Below are positions 6,078 through 7,314 of a stretch of DNA of 7,314 nucleotides, piece by piece (within the stretch, counting starts at the first letter, position 1; each line of letters begins with the position of its first letter). The notes under the pieces are model-generated. The model was not told the DNA's origin, ran no database searches, and saw nothing but the letters and a program-made list of their open reading frames with translations. The translations under genes and the position numbers were made by a program. The stretch is from Desulfobacteraceae bacterium (GTDB taxonomy: Bacteria; Desulfobacterota; Desulfobacteria; Desulfobacterales; UBA11574): assembly GCA_002868985.1 (NCBI GenBank), contig PKTV01000275.1, positions 1-7,314 on the forward strand. The letters are read 5' to 3'.

Positions 6078-7307
6078 TTACGATTTGTCCGCCGATGCCA
6101 ACTGGTATGCATCGAGTAACACGGAAGCGGACCTTGACCATGTAAATTCGGACACGGAAGCTCTAATTTTAGAGGGTGAGAGACCGTTTTGCTTTTGCTT
6201 TAGCAAGATGGCTTCGACACACCCGGCAAAATGTTGCGGATCCGCATCCTTTGCCACATATCCTGTAACGCCGTCTTTTACAATATCTTCCATTGCGCCG
6301 ACCGAAGTGGTCACCACAGGCGTTCCGCATGCCAATGCCTCGAGTGCCACAAGACCGAAGCTTTCGTAATATGACGGCAGAACAAGAACATCCGCAGCAT
6401 TGTAATATTGTGGCAGGGTTTCCTGATCCACACTTCCGGCGAACATCAGACGTTTTTCGATATGAAGCGCCTTTGCCTGGGATTGTAACTGTTTCAACAT
6501 GGGGGAGTGTTGGCCGTCACCTCCCACCATAACAAGTCGAAGATGAGAAAGATGCGTAAGGTTTCGAAAAGCTTTGAACAAACGATCAAGTCCTTTAATA
6601 GGCGTATATCGTCCCACATATAGGACAATGAGATCATCCACATGAAACGCCAATTGTCGGCGAACGGATAACTTGTCCATTGGCTTGAAAAGTTCAAGGT
6701 TAACACCACACGGAACAATCCGAATTTTATCAACAGGTGCATGGTAATATCGGATTAAATGTTCCTTTTCTTTTAAGGTAGGAACGACAATTCGATCACA
6801 CAGCTTTGCCAGTTTATTTTCGTTTGTCAGCCGTAATTCGGACGCATTTTCAGTTGGACAGGTTAAGTTTTTCACAGCGCCGATGGTATGGTACGTGATC
6901 AGGTGATACGCATTCCAGGATGACTGGAGCTTGAGCCCTAAAACCCCTGAGAGCCAATAATGGCTGTGGATAATATCATACGTGATGTTTTCCTTGATTC
7001 GAAAGGATTCTAATTCGTTAAATAGTTGCGGCAAAACCTCATAGAGAGAGGATTTGGCCATATTCCCGCGTTTTTCCCCTGATAAATGGACGAGCCGAAC
7101 GTTGTCGTATAAATATATGACCGGATCGTGCTTTCCGACATTGTGCTGTGTAAAGATGTCGATATGATGGCCCTTTCTGCCCAATTCTCTGGCCATTTCC
7201 CGAACATAAACGCTCATTCCGCCCGTATCCCGGGTCCCCAAATCACCAATGGGACTTGAATGAATGCTGAGCATAGAAATTTTCAATCTTGTTGGACGCC
7301 ACTTCAT
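6078..7307 (-). CDS. GT4 family glycosyltransferase, MshA-like (inositol-phosphate N-acetylglucosaminyltransferase candidate)
   Basis: 409 residues, as in MshA (about 420), with the GT-B fold. MshA transfers GlcNAc from UDP-GlcNAc to Ins-3-P, the first committed mycothiol step. The N-terminal acceptor domain has SIHSSP...GTRDTGGMSVYV (14-35), SHYWLSG (115-121) and YHTIGAVKN (139-147). By my alignment from memory with Corynebacterium MshA, the four residues that hold the inositol phosphate (K78, Y110, T134, R154) correspond to K85, Y117, T141 and R159 here; N25 is replaced by S32. The donor domain has YVGRYTPIKG (230-239; R233, K238) and ESFGLVALEA (315-324), the two-glutamate GT4 motif. Other GT4 enzymes such as sucrose-phosphate synthases share parts of this, so acceptor identity is inferred. 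The ATG at 7307 is 7 nt from the window edge; no stop lies before the edge and no Shine-Dalgarno is visible, so the start could be further upstream. The last codons precede a repeat-rich spacer. Confidence 0.9.
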   Translation of the reverse strand: MKWRPTRLKISMLSIHSSPIGDLGTRDTGGMSVYVREMARELGRKGHHIDIFTQHNVGKHDPVIYLYDNVRLVHLSGEKRGNMAKSSLYEVLPQLFNELESFRIKENITYDIIHSHYWLSGVLGLKLQSSWNAYHLITYHTIGAVKNLTCPTENASELRLTNENKLAKLCDRIVVPTLKEKEHLIRYYHAPVDKIRIVPCGVNLELFKPMDKLSVRRQLAFHVDDLIVLYVGRYTPIKGLDRLFKAFRNLTHLSHLRLVMVGGDGQHSPMLKQLQSQAKALHIEKRLMFAGSVDQETLPQYYNAADVLVLPSYYESFGLVALEALACGTPVVTTSVGAMEDIVKDGVTGYVAKDADPQHFAGCVEAILLKQKQNGLSPSKIRASVSEFTWSRSASVLLDAYQLASADKS

Positions 7308-7314
7308 TTGATTC

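Noticed and set aside
5992..6369. 125-codon plus-strand frame across the GC-rich hairpin into the glycosyltransferase
   Set aside because: It starts in a repeat and then runs antisense to the glycosyltransferase C-terminus; no motifs.

Overview
The window most resembles chromosome of a strictly anaerobic, sulfate-reducer-like Desulfobacterota/Deltaproteobacteria (Desulfobacterales-type) bacterium. This is inferred from three things: a glutaconyl-CoA decarboxylase-type carboxyltransferase with its biotin carrier, the N-terminus of a tungsten/molybdenum aldehyde:ferredoxin oxidoreductase (AOR) family enzyme, and intergenic spacers rich in repeats. Nothing in the sequence fixes the species. I see no rRNA, tRNA, CRISPR array, transposase or integrase.

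Left block (1-2405, all on the minus strand, read right to left): a 77/78-residue biotin carrier, then a 577-residue glutaconyl-CoA decarboxylase alpha subunit 3 nt further on, then after 122 nt the first 103 codons of an AOR-family protein that runs off the window. The carrier and carboxyltransferase form a translationally tight pair. Together they would remove CO2 from glutaconyl-CoA in anaerobic breakdown of glutarate, aromatics or amino acids. The membrane Na+-pump subunits (GcdB, GcdD) are not in view.

Divergent spacer (2406-2857): about 450 bp, AT-rich, with one 27-codon signal-peptide-like ORF on the minus strand that has a good ribosome binding site, plus a possible gene remnant.

Right block (2870-7307): four genes that fit one pathway. 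On the plus strand are inositol-3-phosphate synthase (ino1) and a histidine phosphatase. Facing them on the minus strand are a PIG-L/LmbE-type Zn deacetylase and a GT4 glycosyltransferase closely resembling MshA of mycothiol biosynthesis. In order, the chemistry would be: glucose-6-P to Ins-3-P (Ino1), transfer of GlcNAc to give GlcNAc-Ins-P (MshA-like), dephosphorylation (histidine phosphatase, a candidate for the 'MshA2' step, for which I know of no assigned enzyme), and deacetylation to GlcN-Ins (PIG-L). This is the most interesting feature of the window: a possible glucosaminyl-inositol (mycothiol-like thiol or GPI-like glycan) module outside Actinobacteria. The cysteine ligase and acetyltransferase that would complete mycothiol (MshC, MshD) are not in the window, so the end product is unknown.

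The two spacers within the right block (4667-5102 and 5799-6077) hold several unrelated-looking repeat structures: short tandem TAAAGTG units facing an inverted copy across a small hairpin, a purine-rich/pyrimidine-rich inverted repeat, and a GC-rich compound hairpin. They look like dispersed intergenic repeats rather than genes.
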